Both the position numbers and the translations under genes were made by a program. A stretch of DNA of 8,015 nt from Chloroflexota bacterium. GTDB taxonomy: Bacteria; Chloroflexota; Anaerolineae; Aggregatilineales; Phototrophicaceae. Location: contig JAEVZT010000645.1 in assembly GCA_023392115.1 (NCBI GenBank), positions 1 to 8,015 of the forward strand, in the 5' to 3' direction. This document shows, in pieces, positions 1 through 7,047 of this stretch. The notes beneath the pieces are model-generated. The model had not been told where the DNA came from. It saw only the letters and a list, made by a program, of their open reading frames with translations, and searched no databases. Numbering within the stretch: the first letter of the stretch is position 1; every line of letters begins with the position of its first letter.

Positions 1-207
1 AAACGAGAGCACGTCCGTCGGCGCGTCGATACCGCGATACTGGCGGTTCAGCGCCGCGACGTCGTCGTCGCCGGTGATGACGACGGTCAGCGCGCTCCCC
101 GGCGCGACGTCGTGCGCCGACAGCACCGCCCGCGCCGCCCCCCGCAGCCGATCGGCGTCGACGGGGTAAGCGCCTTCATTCTGTACGTCGATTTGAAACG
201 TCGTCAT
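1..207 (-). CDS. ybeY: Endoribonuclease YbeY, N-terminal part (gene runs off the left edge)
   Basis: YbeY is a zinc-dependent endoribonuclease acting in 16S rRNA 3'-end maturation and ribosome quality control in the cytoplasm. Only the first 69 residues are in the window. They begin MTTFQIDVQNEG, and the segment near the edge contains the family signature LNRQYRGIDAPTDVLSF (residues 53-69), which precedes the catalytic part. The metal-binding histidine motif expected near the C-terminus lies outside the window, so activity cannot be judged. The ATG at 205-207 is chosen because an AAGGAG Shine-Dalgarno lies 12 nt upstream (220-225) and because it gives the normal N-terminus. The start lies inside the end of pgpH, overlapping it by 32 nt in another frame. 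ybeY directly following pgpH is a widely conserved arrangement (for example yqfF-ybeY in Bacillus), which supports the call. Confidence 0.93.
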   Translation of the reverse strand, partial: MTTFQIDVQNEGAYPVDADRLRGAARAVLSAHDVAPGSALTVVITGDDDVAALNRQYRGIDAPTDVLSF

Positions 208-2590
208 CCTGTGGTCGCTCTCCTTCGACTTCAGCCCGTTCGACCGGAGTCATGCGCTGCGTCCGGCGCAGCGGCGGGACTTCGAGCAGCGGCGAGTCGT
301 CGTTGTCGCTGCTGGCGGCGGGAGAAATCTCGACGGTGCTGCGCTTCGCCGCTTCCAAGTCAGCGCGCTCGATCGGCGCATCCTGTTCCGCTTCGCGCGC
401 GGCGATAACGTCGGCTTTCACCGACGCCGCGACTTCCGGCACGAGTTCCTGCGTCGTCTGCCGCCGCGATGCTCCTGTCGGGATCGCCGGGTAGTTAATG
501 CGCGGGTGGAAGACGGCTTGCAGCATCTCGATGAAAATTTCGCGCGTCTTGTCGAGGTCGCGCAGAGTCAGGTCGCACTCGTCAAGCTGTCCGTCGCGCA
601 TCCGGTTATCGAAGATGATCTGCACGATCTCGGCGATCTCGGACTTCTGCCCCGGCTTGCGCGCGCGCACGGTGCTCTCGCAGCTGTCCGCCAGCATCAT
701 GATTGCGGACTCGCGCGTCTGCGGCTTGGGTCCGGGATAGGTGAACTGGTCGATGTCGACGGCTTCCTCGTGCTCCGCCTGCTCGACAGCTTTGCTGTAG
801 AAGTAGGAAACGAGCGTCGTCCCGTGATGCTCCATGATGAAGTCGCGGACGCGGGCGGGCAGCCCATACTGGCGCGCCAGCTTTTCGCCCTCGATGACGT
901 GGCTGATGATGATCGCCGCGCTGCGATACGGGTCGTTGAGGACGTCGTGCGGGTTGACGTTGTCCGCCTGATTTTCGACGAAGAACGCCGGGTTGAGCAC
1001 CTTGCCGACGTCGTGATAGAGCGCCGAGACGCGCACCAGTTCGGCATTCGCGCCGACGGCGTTCGCCGCCTGCTCGCACAGGTTCGCCACCTGAAGCGAA
1101 TGCTGGTAAGTCCCCGGCGCTTCGCGCAGCAGCCGCTGCAAGAGCGGCTGGCTCGGCTGGCTCAACTCGACAAGTTTCAGGCTCGTCGGCAGGTTGAAGA
1201 TCAGCGTGATAGCGTACATCCCCGCCAGCGCCGTCATCGCCGCCAGCACGCCGTTGATCAGCGCGTACAGCAGCAGCGTGCCAAAGTTCGAGCCTTCGCT
1301 GCTGATCGTGCCAAGGTTGAACAGCGTCACGATGGCGACGTTCGCCAGCGAAATGACAACGCCGGCGAGGAAATAGTTGTTCAGCCGCTCGGCGCGGCGC
1401 AGGATCAACGCGCCGACCAGCCCGCCGAGCGCGATCAGCGTTGTCAGTTCGAGCGAGTTGTTGATCATCAGCCCGACGAGGATCGCCAAGCTGAAGCCGG
1501 CAACGATCGCGATCTCAGTGTAGGTGACACCGACCAGCAGCAGCGCCATCGCCGCCGCCGGGTAGATATAGATCAGGTTTTCGCCGCCGTTGAAAACCCG
1601 CGCGCCGAGCAGCGCCAGCAGGAAAATCCCCGTCAGCAGCAGGAGAAAGCCTGTCTGACGGTTCAGCCGCTCTGGGAAGCGGGCGATATACATCGCCATG
1701 CCGATCATCACGAGCAGGCTGGCGAGCAGCGCCCGCCCGATCATATGAATCCGCCGGTCGGGCGACTGGAGCAGCCCGAGATGGTCGAGCGCCTCGTAAT
1801 CCGCCGCTTCAATGCGCGTGCCGCCGCGAACGACGATCTGACCGCGCTCGAAACTGCGGCTCTGCGGCTGAACGCTCGCTGCCGCCGCTTGACGCGCTAG
1901 ATCGGTCGCCACCGCGTTCTGGAAGCGGTTCGGACGCAGCAAGTCCTGCACAACGCCGACGACAACCGCCGCCGTCGGCGGGTCGAAGCGCAGCGCGACC
2001 TGCGTTGGCACTTGATCGGAAATCTGCGCCAAATCGACCTCGCGGATCGATTCGCGCATCATCCGCTCAAGCACGAGCACGGCTTCGGCAGCGACCTCGC
2101 GCCACGTCTCGTCATCCATGTCGATGAGCGTCGCGATGACGTCAGGCGAGAGCGTCAGCGCGATCACCTGCTGAATGTCTTGAATCTTCTGCGCGGGCGT
2201 GCCGAACGGGTCATGACGCACGTTGTCGATGAAGTCGAGGATTTGCTGCAAGAGCTGAAGCTGTTGGCGGGCGACGCTCGGGTCGGGCGGGTCGTAGACC
2301 GGACTGACGCTTTCGACAGCCGCCTGACGCTGGCGCTCGGTCAGCACTTCGCTCGGGTAAGTGATACTGAACGGGGCGCGAATGTCCTGCGGTGCGATCG
2401 ACCCGACTTGCAGCGTCGTGATGCTGTCCTGACTGGGGACGAAACTCTCGAAGGCGATGATCACGGTTGAACCCAGCACGAACAGCGCCGCCACCAGCAC
2501 CAGCCCGAGCCGGTGCAGCGGATCATCGCGGCGCAGCCCGCCGCGCGGCAGCGTTAACGTGTCGAAATACCGCGTCAGCCTGTCCAACAT
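176..2590 (-). CDS. pgpH: 7TM-HD family cyclic-di-AMP phosphodiesterase PgpH (YqfF-like), with long C-terminal tail
   Basis: Family members hydrolyse the second messenger c-di-AMP to pApA at the cytoplasmic face of the membrane. The 804-residue product shows the full architecture. It has an N-terminal membrane helix (about 28-48), a large extracytoplasmic 7TMR-HDED region (about 50-280), a cluster of about seven helices (about 284-465), and a cytoplasmic HD domain (about 475-700). The metal ligands are all visible: H497 in GTYQHSL, H526-D527 in YHDVGK, H564 in IISHV, H588-H589 in MEHHG and D635 in LADSCE. The enzyme is therefore predicted active. Residues from about 703 to 804 form a charged, low-complexity tail beyond the usual end of the family (Bacillus YqfF is near 711 residues). 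The ATG lies 2 bp after the yqeY stop with no clear Shine-Dalgarno, suggesting translational coupling. The last 32 nt overlap ybeY. No diadenylate cyclase gene is in the window. Confidence 0.93.
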   Translation of the reverse strand: MLDRLTRYFDTLTLPRGGLRRDDPLHRLGLVLVAALFVLGSTVIIAFESFVPSQDSITTLQVGSIAPQDIRAPFSITYPSEVLTERQRQAAVESVSPVYDPPDPSVARQQLQLLQQILDFIDNVRHDPFGTPAQKIQDIQQVIALTLSPDVIATLIDMDDETWREVAAEAVLVLERMMRESIREVDLAQISDQVPTQVALRFDPPTAAVVVGVVQDLLRPNRFQNAVATDLARQAAAASVQPQSRSFERGQIVVRGGTRIEAADYEALDHLGLLQSPDRRIHMIGRALLASLLVMIGMAMYIARFPERLNRQTGFLLLLTGIFLLALLGARVFNGGENLIYIYPAAAMALLLVGVTYTEIAIVAGFSLAILVGLMINNSLELTTLIALGGLVGALILRRAERLNNYFLAGVVISLANVAIVTLFNLGTISSEGSNFGTLLLYALINGVLAAMTALAGMYAITLIFNLPTSLKLVELSQPSQPLLQRLLREAPGTYQHSLQVANLCEQAANAVGANAELVRVSALYHDVGKVLNPAFFVENQADNVNPHDVLNDPYRSAAIIISHVIEGEKLARQYGLPARVRDFIMEHHGTTLVSYFYSKAVEQAEHEEAVDIDQFTYPGPKPQTRESAIMMLADSCESTVRARKPGQKSEIAEIVQIIFDNRMRDGQLDECDLTLRDLDKTREIFIEMLQAVFHPRINYPAIPTGASRRQTTQELVPEVAASVKADVIAAREAEQDAPIERADLEAAKRSTVEISPAASSDNDDSPLLEVPPLRRTQRMTPVERAEVEGERPQDDDVSNRRTE
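220..225 (-). promoter_or_regulatory. Ribosome binding site of ybeY inside pgpH
   Basis: AAGGAG on the minus strand, 12 nt before the ATG at 205-207. The spacing is longer than optimal, but the match is strong. It supports a start that overlaps the pgpH coding end, because ribosomes would have to load within the last codons of pgpH. Confidence 0.6.
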
Positions 2591-2592
2591 GG

Positions 2593-3042
2593 CTACGAAC
2601 TCAGCAGGTCGCGGACAACCTCGTTGACGAGCTTGCCGTCCGCCACGCCCCTAACTTTCGGCATCAGGACTCCCATCACTTTGCCCATGTCTTTCGCCCC
2701 GGTCGCGCCGGTCTGCTGCACCGCCTCGCGCGCCAGCGCCTCGATCTCGGCGCGGCTCAACTGCTGCGGCAGAAATTCCTCGATAATCGCCACCTCGGCG
2801 ATCTCTTCCTCGGCAATATCGCCGCGCCCCGCCTTACGCGCCTCGTCGATGCTCTCACGCCGCTTCTTGACCTCGCGCTGGAGCAGCGCCAGCGTTTCGT
2901 CGTCGGTCAGCGTGCGCCGCTCATCGACCTCGACCTGCTTGATCGCGCTCATCATCAAGCGCAGCGGGTCGCGGCGGGCTGCATCTTTGCTGATCATCGC
3001 CTGTTTCAGCGCGTCCTGTAGTTTCGCCTTTACGTCTGCCAT
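2593..3042 (-). CDS. yqeY: GatB/YqeY domain-containing protein
   Basis: This 149-residue protein is a stand-alone GatB/YqeY-domain protein, resembling the tRNA-binding tail domain of the GatB subunit of Glu/Asp-tRNA amidotransferase. The exact role of stand-alone YqeY is not established; a tRNA-related cytoplasmic role is inferred from the homology. The length is typical of the family (about 147-150). Recognisable family segments are the N-terminal LKQAMISKD, then RLMMSAIKQVEVDER, the helical KKRRESIDEARKAGR, EEEIAEVAIIEEFLPQQLS near the middle, and the glycine-containing KDMGKVMGVLMPKVRGVADG near the C-terminus. The ATG at 3040-3042 is preceded by GAGG (3047-3050) with a 4-nt spacer. The gene lies 36 bp after mtaB and 2 bp before pgpH, so all three are likely on one transcript. 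Confidence 0.93.
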   Translation of the reverse strand: MADVKAKLQDALKQAMISKDAARRDPLRLMMSAIKQVEVDERRTLTDDETLALLQREVKKRRESIDEARKAGRGDIAEEEIAEVAIIEEFLPQQLSRAEIEALAREAVQQTGATGAKDMGKVMGVLMPKVRGVADGKLVNEVVRDLLSS

Positions 3043-3078
3043 GAATCCTCTATCCGCTCCCCCATTTGCACAAGCGAT

Positions 3079-4365
3079 CTACGCCGGAAGCGGCGTCACG
3101 ACCGCCTGCATCTTCCCCTCGTCAAAGCGTTCAATCCGCGCTAGGAACAGGTGTCCTGTTAGCACGCGCGGGTGAACGCACGAAACGCGAATGTAGTTAT
3201 CAGTATAACCGACGTTGACAAAGCCGTCCTCCGTCGCGCCGCCGACGTGTTCCCAGACCACAGGGCGCGTCGTCCCGGCGTGGCGTTCGGCGTAGCGCCG
3301 TTCCATGTCCGCCGCCAGCGCCAGCATCCGCGCGCTGCGCTCCTTCTTGACGCTCTCCGGCACGTGACCGCGCATCCGCGCCGCCGGCGTCCCCGGTCGC
3401 TTACTGTAGCGAAAGACGTGCATTCCGGCGAAATCCATTTCGCGGACGAATGCCTCGCTGATCGCGAATTCGGCGTCCGTCTCGCCCGGAAAACCGACAA
3501 TGACGTCGGTCGTAATGCATGGATCGTCAATGCGCGCCCGCGCTTCTGCCATTAATGCGCTGAACTGCGCCTGAGTCGTTCGTCGGAGCATGCGCTTGAG
3601 CGTCGCGTCGCAGCCGCTTTGAAGCGGCAGGTGCAGATGCGGGCACAGGCGCGGGTTTTCCCACAAACGGAAGAATTCAGGCGATAAGTCCCACGGCTCG
3701 AGCGACGACAGCCGCAGGCGCGGGATGTCGGTATCGGCGAGGATCGCCGTTACCAAGCCGAACAAGCCGTCCTGATCGCCCGCGTCGTGCCCGTATGAGC
3801 CGAGATGAACGCCGGTCAGCACCGCTTCCTGATAACCCATCGCGCACAGCAGGCGAATTTCCTCGATCACGTCGGCAAGCGATCGGCTGCGCCCCTGCCC
3901 GCGCGCGACGGTCGTCACGCAGAAGGTGCAGGCGTTATCGCAGCCGTCCTGCACCTTGACGAATGCCCGTGTCCGCGCCAGATGCGCCGCCGTGTCGCGC
4001 GCGAGGGGTTCGAGGTCGAACGGTTCAAGCGGCTGCCCGGTCAGCGACGGCACGAGATTGTCTTTGCCCAAGTTGTCAACCACACGCGCCACCCCCGGCA
4101 GGACGGCGATCTGATCCGGCGCGAGCTGCGCGTAGCAGCCCGTCACCGTGATCGCCGCGCCGCCATTCGAGCGGTTGAGCTGGCGCACGAGCTTGCGACT
4201 GCCGCGCACCGCGTCTTCAGTCACGGCGCACGTATTAACGACGATCTGATCCGCCAGCGCCGGGTCGTCGACGATCTCGTGTCCTTGACGCTGGAACTGG
4301 CGCGCCATCGTCTCGATCTCGCTCTGATTCAGGCGGCAGCCGAGCGTCCTGAGGTGAACTTTCAT
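3079..4365 (-). CDS. mtaB: tRNA (t6A37-C2)-methylthiotransferase MtaB, radical SAM
   Basis: MtaB converts t6A at position 37 of ANN-decoding tRNAs to ms2t6A, using radical SAM chemistry and two iron-sulfur clusters. The 428-residue product has the three family regions. The N-terminal UPF0004/MTTase domain carries cluster cysteines C10 (LGCRLNQSE), C46 (VNTCAVTEDA) and C77 (VTGCYAQ). The radical SAM domain carries the CxxxCxxC motif at C142, C146 and C149 (DGCDNACTFC). A TRAM-like RNA-binding domain follows from about 361 to 428. The LGCRLNQSE opening separates MtaB from the related MiaB and RimO. The frame stays open upstream to an ATG at 4428, but that start would overlap the preceding gene by 44 nt and add 21 residues the family lacks, so the ATG at 4363-4365 is preferred. 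It has no well-spaced Shine-Dalgarno (GAGGG is 16 nt away), suggesting coupling to the upstream gene, 19 bp away. Confidence 0.95.
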   Translation of the reverse strand: MKVHLRTLGCRLNQSEIETMARQFQRQGHEIVDDPALADQIVVNTCAVTEDAVRGSRKLVRQLNRSNGGAAITVTGCYAQLAPDQIAVLPGVARVVDNLGKDNLVPSLTGQPLEPFDLEPLARDTAAHLARTRAFVKVQDGCDNACTFCVTTVARGQGRSRSLADVIEEIRLLCAMGYQEAVLTGVHLGSYGHDAGDQDGLFGLVTAILADTDIPRLRLSSLEPWDLSPEFFRLWENPRLCPHLHLPLQSGCDATLKRMLRRTTQAQFSALMAEARARIDDPCITTDVIVGFPGETDAEFAISEAFVREMDFAGMHVFRYSKRPGTPAARMRGHVPESVKKERSARMLALAADMERRYAERHAGTTRPVVWEHVGGATEDGFVNVGYTDNYIRVSCVHPRVLTGHLFLARIERFDEGKMQAVVTPLPA

Positions 4366-4384
4366 AGGCGTAAAACCACATCCC

Positions 4385-5122
4385 TCACGGGGAATAAACG
4401 ACAAGGTTATCGAAGGCGACCACCACATCGGGCTGTTCGAGCGCCGCCGCGACGACTCCGATCCGCCCCTGCGCGATCGAGTCGTCGGTCAGTGTGTCGA
4501 ACATCTGCCCGTCGATGCACGTGTCCATGAAGTACGTGCTCATCGCATCCGGGTTGTTCGGGATGCACACCTGCACCTGCTCGCCGTTGACGAAGAACTG
4601 GAATTGGTCGCCGCGCGCAACGACGCGCAGCTGATTGACGGCATCGAAGCCGGTGTTGACAAGCGGCGACTCGATCCATGTTGACAGCTCTTTCTCATCG
4701 CCGTCGACGACACGCCGCACCTGATAATAACCGTCGCTGCTGACGAGGAACAGGTAATAATTCCGGCGGTCGACAAGCCGGAAGATCATGCCATAGCCGT
4801 TGTTTTCGGGACCCGACAGCGCCCACGCATCGACGCGCGCGTCGAAGTCGGCGAAATAGGGCGCGGCTGCCGAATACGGTCCGCTGTTGACCTCGCCCGC
4901 CTCGATTCGCATCACGCCGTCGCTAATCTGCGCCGACAGCCGCCCGCCGTACTGCTCCCAGTCGGCGTTGAAGTCGTCGGCGTCGGCGTCGAACGCTGCC
5001 ACGTACATCAATTCGCCCGATGGCGCGGACATGACGTAATGCCAACTGCCCGCCAGCCGGTTCACGCCGATCAAACCCGCCAGCGCGAGCGCGAGTACGA
5101 CGAGGACTATCAGGTTTCGCAC
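4385..5122 (-). CDS. Membrane-anchored protein with LamG-like (concanavalin-type) domain, function unknown
   Basis: The 245-residue product starts with one hydrophobic helix (about 4-20, LIVLVVLALALAGLIGV) with little basic charge before it. It acts as a membrane anchor or uncleaved signal, leaving the rest outside. Residues 45-245 look like a beta-sandwich of the LamG/DUF1080 type. Visible elements are the opening DDFNADWEQYGG, the strand DGVMRIEAG, the GYGMIFRLVDRRNYYLFLVSS core, the QLRVVARGDQFQFFVNGEQV hairpin and the closing GRIGVVAAALEQPDVVVAFDN. Such domains often bind carbohydrate, but no ligand residues can be assigned. C186 and C202 sit in a loop between the last core strands and could form a disulfide. 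The GTG at 5120-5122 is preferred because GGAG lies 7 nt upstream and the hydrophobic helix follows directly. The longer ATG start at 5209 would overlap the permease gene and add a charged leader. Confidence 0.78.
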   Translation of the reverse strand: MRNLIVLVVLALALAGLIGVNRLAGSWHYVMSAPSGELMYVAAFDADADDFNADWEQYGGRLSAQISDGVMRIEAGEVNSGPYSAAAPYFADFDARVDAWALSGPENNGYGMIFRLVDRRNYYLFLVSSDGYYQVRRVVDGDEKELSTWIESPLVNTGFDAVNQLRVVARGDQFQFFVNGEQVQVCIPNNPDAMSTYFMDTCIDGQMFDTLTDDSIAQGRIGVVAAALEQPDVVVAFDNLVVYSP

Positions 5123-5129
5123 GGTTACG

Positions 5130-5133
5130 CTCC
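5130..5133 (-). promoter_or_regulatory. Ribosome binding site deciding the GTG start of the LamG-like gene
   Basis: GGAG on the minus strand with a 7-nt spacer to the GTG at 5120-5122. The spacing is ideal, and this site is the main reason for preferring the GTG over the ATG at 5209, which lies inside the neighbouring gene. Confidence 0.65.
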
Positions 5134-5157
5134 AGCGTCTGCGACAAAACAATGCGT

Positions 5158-5163
5158 ATTGTA
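5158..5163 (-). promoter_or_regulatory. Possible -10 element of an internal promoter before the LamG-like gene
   Basis: TACAAT on the minus strand (5 of 6 to TATAAT) lies in the 49-bp gap after the permease gene, 35 nt before the GTG start. The sequence just upstream (TGTGTTACAAT) is AT-rich compared with its surroundings. No convincing -35 hexamer lies 16-18 nt upstream, the best being TGGATT, so an internal promoter is only a possibility. Confidence 0.3.
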
Positions 5164-5171
5164 ACACACGT

Positions 5172-6077
5172 TCAGCGTGAATCCATCGTCGCCAAGCGCC
5201 ACGCGGCATGGCGCAGGCTCGTCACCTGCACCAGCGAATAGAAGCCGTAGATCGACGCGGCGACCAGCGCCAGCACCAGCGGAAGCATGATCACCACCAG
5301 ACTTTCGACGACGAACGGGATCAAGATGAACCCGATCATCGCGACCAGCACCACGCCGAGGATTGACTGTGCCAGCCAGAAGGCGAAGACCGACAGCGCC
5401 GACGACAGGACAATGCCAATCGCGCTCGTCGCGTGGGACGACACCGCCAAGCCGAGCGCCGTCACCGCGCGCATCCGCCACAGCGGTTCGATGATGAAGA
5501 TCAGCGCCACCGCGGCGAGGAAAACATGTCCGTAAATGAGGAAAAACCACTCGCGCGCCGAAAACGGGTAGAGCCGCTCGCCGGCGAGCGTCAACAGCGA
5601 CACGACCAGCGCCAGCACGACCGCAGCCGCCCGCAGGCACATGATCAGCGCCGTCCGCCGCCATGCACGCACCTGCGCGCCCGCGTACTTGGCGGCGATG
5701 ATCTGCATTTCGCGCAGCGGCGTCACGCGCAGAAGATCGATCCGGCGGGCGCTGATTTCGCCATTGATGCTCCTGACCGATACGCCCATGCTGTGATAGT
5801 CGAGCAGGACGGAGAAGCCGAAGCTGAGAAACAGCAACCCAATGGCGAACGACTGGCTGTAGGCTTCGAAATTCTCGCGGTCGGCATACTCGCCGCCCAG
5901 CAACGCGAGGATCACCCACGTCCCGAACACAGCAGCAACGACGAATCCAAGCCAGCGCCGCGTCGACCGGCGCATCCGTTCGGGGCTAACTCCCCAGCGA
6001 ACGCGCCGCGCTTCCGTCAGGAAGATGGGTTCACTCCAGTGGCGCGGGTGAGGGATCAGACGTGGCAGCAGCTTCAT
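5172..6077 (-). CDS. ABC-2-type transporter permease-like membrane protein
   Basis: The 301-residue protein has about six or seven hydrophobic helices (about 43-61, 76-93, 143-164, 178-197, 214-232, 236-256, 258-281). Two features resemble ABC-2-type permeases: the cytoplasmic opening SEPIFLTEARRVRWG (15-29), like the NPIxxxExRxRxRG start of many such permeases, and INGEISARRIDLLRVTPLRE (104-123), like the EIxxxTxDLLxxTPL loop that contacts the ATPase. It would be the membrane part of an exporter, but no ATP-binding subunit is in the window and the substrate cannot be inferred. The ATG at 6075-6077 has AGGG 7 nt upstream (6085-6088) and keeps the conserved opening. This start overlaps the TPR gene by 47 nt. 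A diverged membrane protein of unknown function remains possible. Confidence 0.72.
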   Translation of the reverse strand: MKLLPRLIPHPRHWSEPIFLTEARRVRWGVSPERMRRSTRRWLGFVVAAVFGTWVILALLGGEYADRENFEAYSQSFAIGLLFLSFGFSVLLDYHSMGVSVRSINGEISARRIDLLRVTPLREMQIIAAKYAGAQVRAWRRTALIMCLRAAAVVLALVVSLLTLAGERLYPFSAREWFFLIYGHVFLAAVALIFIIEPLWRMRAVTALGLAVSSHATSAIGIVLSSALSVFAFWLAQSILGVVLVAMIGFILIPFVVESLVVIMLPLVLALVAASIYGFYSLVQVTSLRHAAWRLATMDSR

Positions 6078-7047
6078 CGGTAATCCCTAATTCGAGCAAG
6101 AACGCTTCCCCTTCGTCGAGAAACCGGTTCAGGATCGCCTCGTATGCCGGGTCGCCGTCCGAGAGCGACACGGCGTAAGTCAGCCAGCGTTCGGCGGCGT
6201 CCCTGTCGCCGACCAGCGCGTAAGCCTGCCCCAACTCGGCGAACACCGCCGGATTGTCGGGATCGAGCGCGGCGGCGCGGACGACTGCCGCTAAGCTGGC
6301 ATCGACATCGCCCGCCGAGCGCAGATGCAGCCCTTCGAGCAGCCGCACCTGTGGGTCGTCAGGCGCGAGCGCGACCGCCTGACGAATCCACGCGCCGCCG
6401 TCCTTGCCCTGCCTGTCGCGGGCAAAGCCGCCGTAAGCATAGGCAAGCGGGTCACCGCCCGCGCTCTCGAAAGCGAGTTCGGCGTAAGCCCACAGGTCGG
6501 CGTCCGCCAGCGCCACGCCGATCCGCAGCGGATCGCCGGTTTCAGCGGCAGCAATCACGCCCGCCAGCGGTTGAGCATAGCCCGGTTCGCGCGCGGCGGC
6601 GAGCAGGTGCGGCAGCGCGCCCTGTGGATCGGCGGCAGCGCGGATGATGCCGATCTGAAAACGCGCCCATGCGTCATCAGGGGCAGCGCCGATCAGCCCT
6701 TGCAGCGCGTCGGACGCCTTCGCCCACGCGCCAAGCTCGATATACGCCTCCGACAGATCGCGCAGCAGATCGGCGGCAGCGTCCGCCCGTTCCCAGTAGG
6801 CGACCGCTCGCGTCAAATCGCCGGCACGCCGCCATAGATCGCCCGCGCTCCGGGCGCGCTCGGACGTCCAGCCGTCGTCGAGCGCTTCGACTTCAAGCCG
6901 GTAGATCGCCTGCATGATGTGATCGCCGCCGGGCGGCGTAGGAGAAGGGATCGTGCTCGCGGGGCTGCCGCGCAGCAGCAGAAGGAGCATGAAAAACAAG
7001 ACGAGCAGCACCGCGACCGATACTGCCCGTATTTGGAGACGGGTCAT
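6031..7047 (-). CDS. Membrane-anchored TPR-repeat protein
   Basis: The 338-residue product has a single N-terminal helix (about 8-25, including the run LLVLFFMLLLLL) behind a short basic start (MTRLQIR). A Ser/Pro/Thr-rich linker follows (28-40), then a helical domain from about 45 to 320 that is probably extracytoplasmic. Tetratricopeptide-like units are visible at about 65-88 (AGDLWRRAGDLTRAVAYWERA), 95-125 (LSEAYIELGAWAKASDALQGL), 220-265 (two units ending in AxxLxPDxP) and 266-295 (ELGQAYALVGDRDAAERWLTYA). The middle repeats (130-215) are degenerate. TPRs mediate protein-protein contacts, so a scaffold role is inferred; the partner is unknown. The ATG overlaps the stop of the response regulator gene by 4 nt (ATGA) with no clear Shine-Dalgarno, indicating translational coupling. 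The 3' end overlaps the permease gene. Confidence 0.8.
   Translation of the reverse strand: MTRLQIRAVSVAVLLVLFFMLLLLLRGSPASTIPSPTPPGGDHIMQAIYRLEVEALDDGWTSERARSAGDLWRRAGDLTRAVAYWERADAAADLLRDLSEAYIELGAWAKASDALQGLIGAAPDDAWARFQIGIIRAAADPQGALPHLLAAAREPGYAQPLAGVIAAAETGDPLRIGVALADADLWAYAELAFESAGGDPLAYAYGGFARDRQGKDGGAWIRQAVALAPDDPQVRLLEGLHLRSAGDVDASLAAVVRAAALDPDNPAVFAELGQAYALVGDRDAAERWLTYAVSLSDGDPAYEAILNRFLDEGEAFLLELGITDEAAATSDPSPAPLE

Noticed and set aside
506..1900. Long plus-strand open frame (464 codons) opposite pgpH
   Set aside because: It lies entirely within pgpH on the other strand. Its product is rich in Arg, Gln, Asp and Ala with no domain, as expected for the antisense of a GC-rich gene. 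pgpH carries clear catalytic motifs.
4366..4428. Upstream extension of mtaB to an ATG at 4428
   Set aside because: It would add 21 residues absent from the family and overlap the preceding gene by 44 nt. The family N-terminus KVHLRTLGCRLNQ begins at 4365.
3805..4530. Plus-strand open frame of 241 codons opposite mtaB
   Set aside because: It is antisense to a gene with all six cluster cysteines, its product is rich in Arg and Ala with no recognisable domain, and no ribosome binding site is apparent.
5167..5179. Possible terminator at the end of the permease gene (CACG, 5 nt, CGTG)
   Set aside because: The stem has only four base pairs and no T-tract follows on the minus strand.
5123..5209. 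Upstream extension of the LamG-like gene to an ATG at 5209
   Set aside because: It would overlap the permease gene and place a charged, tryptophan-rich leader before the membrane helix. The GTG at 5122 has a well-spaced GGAG.
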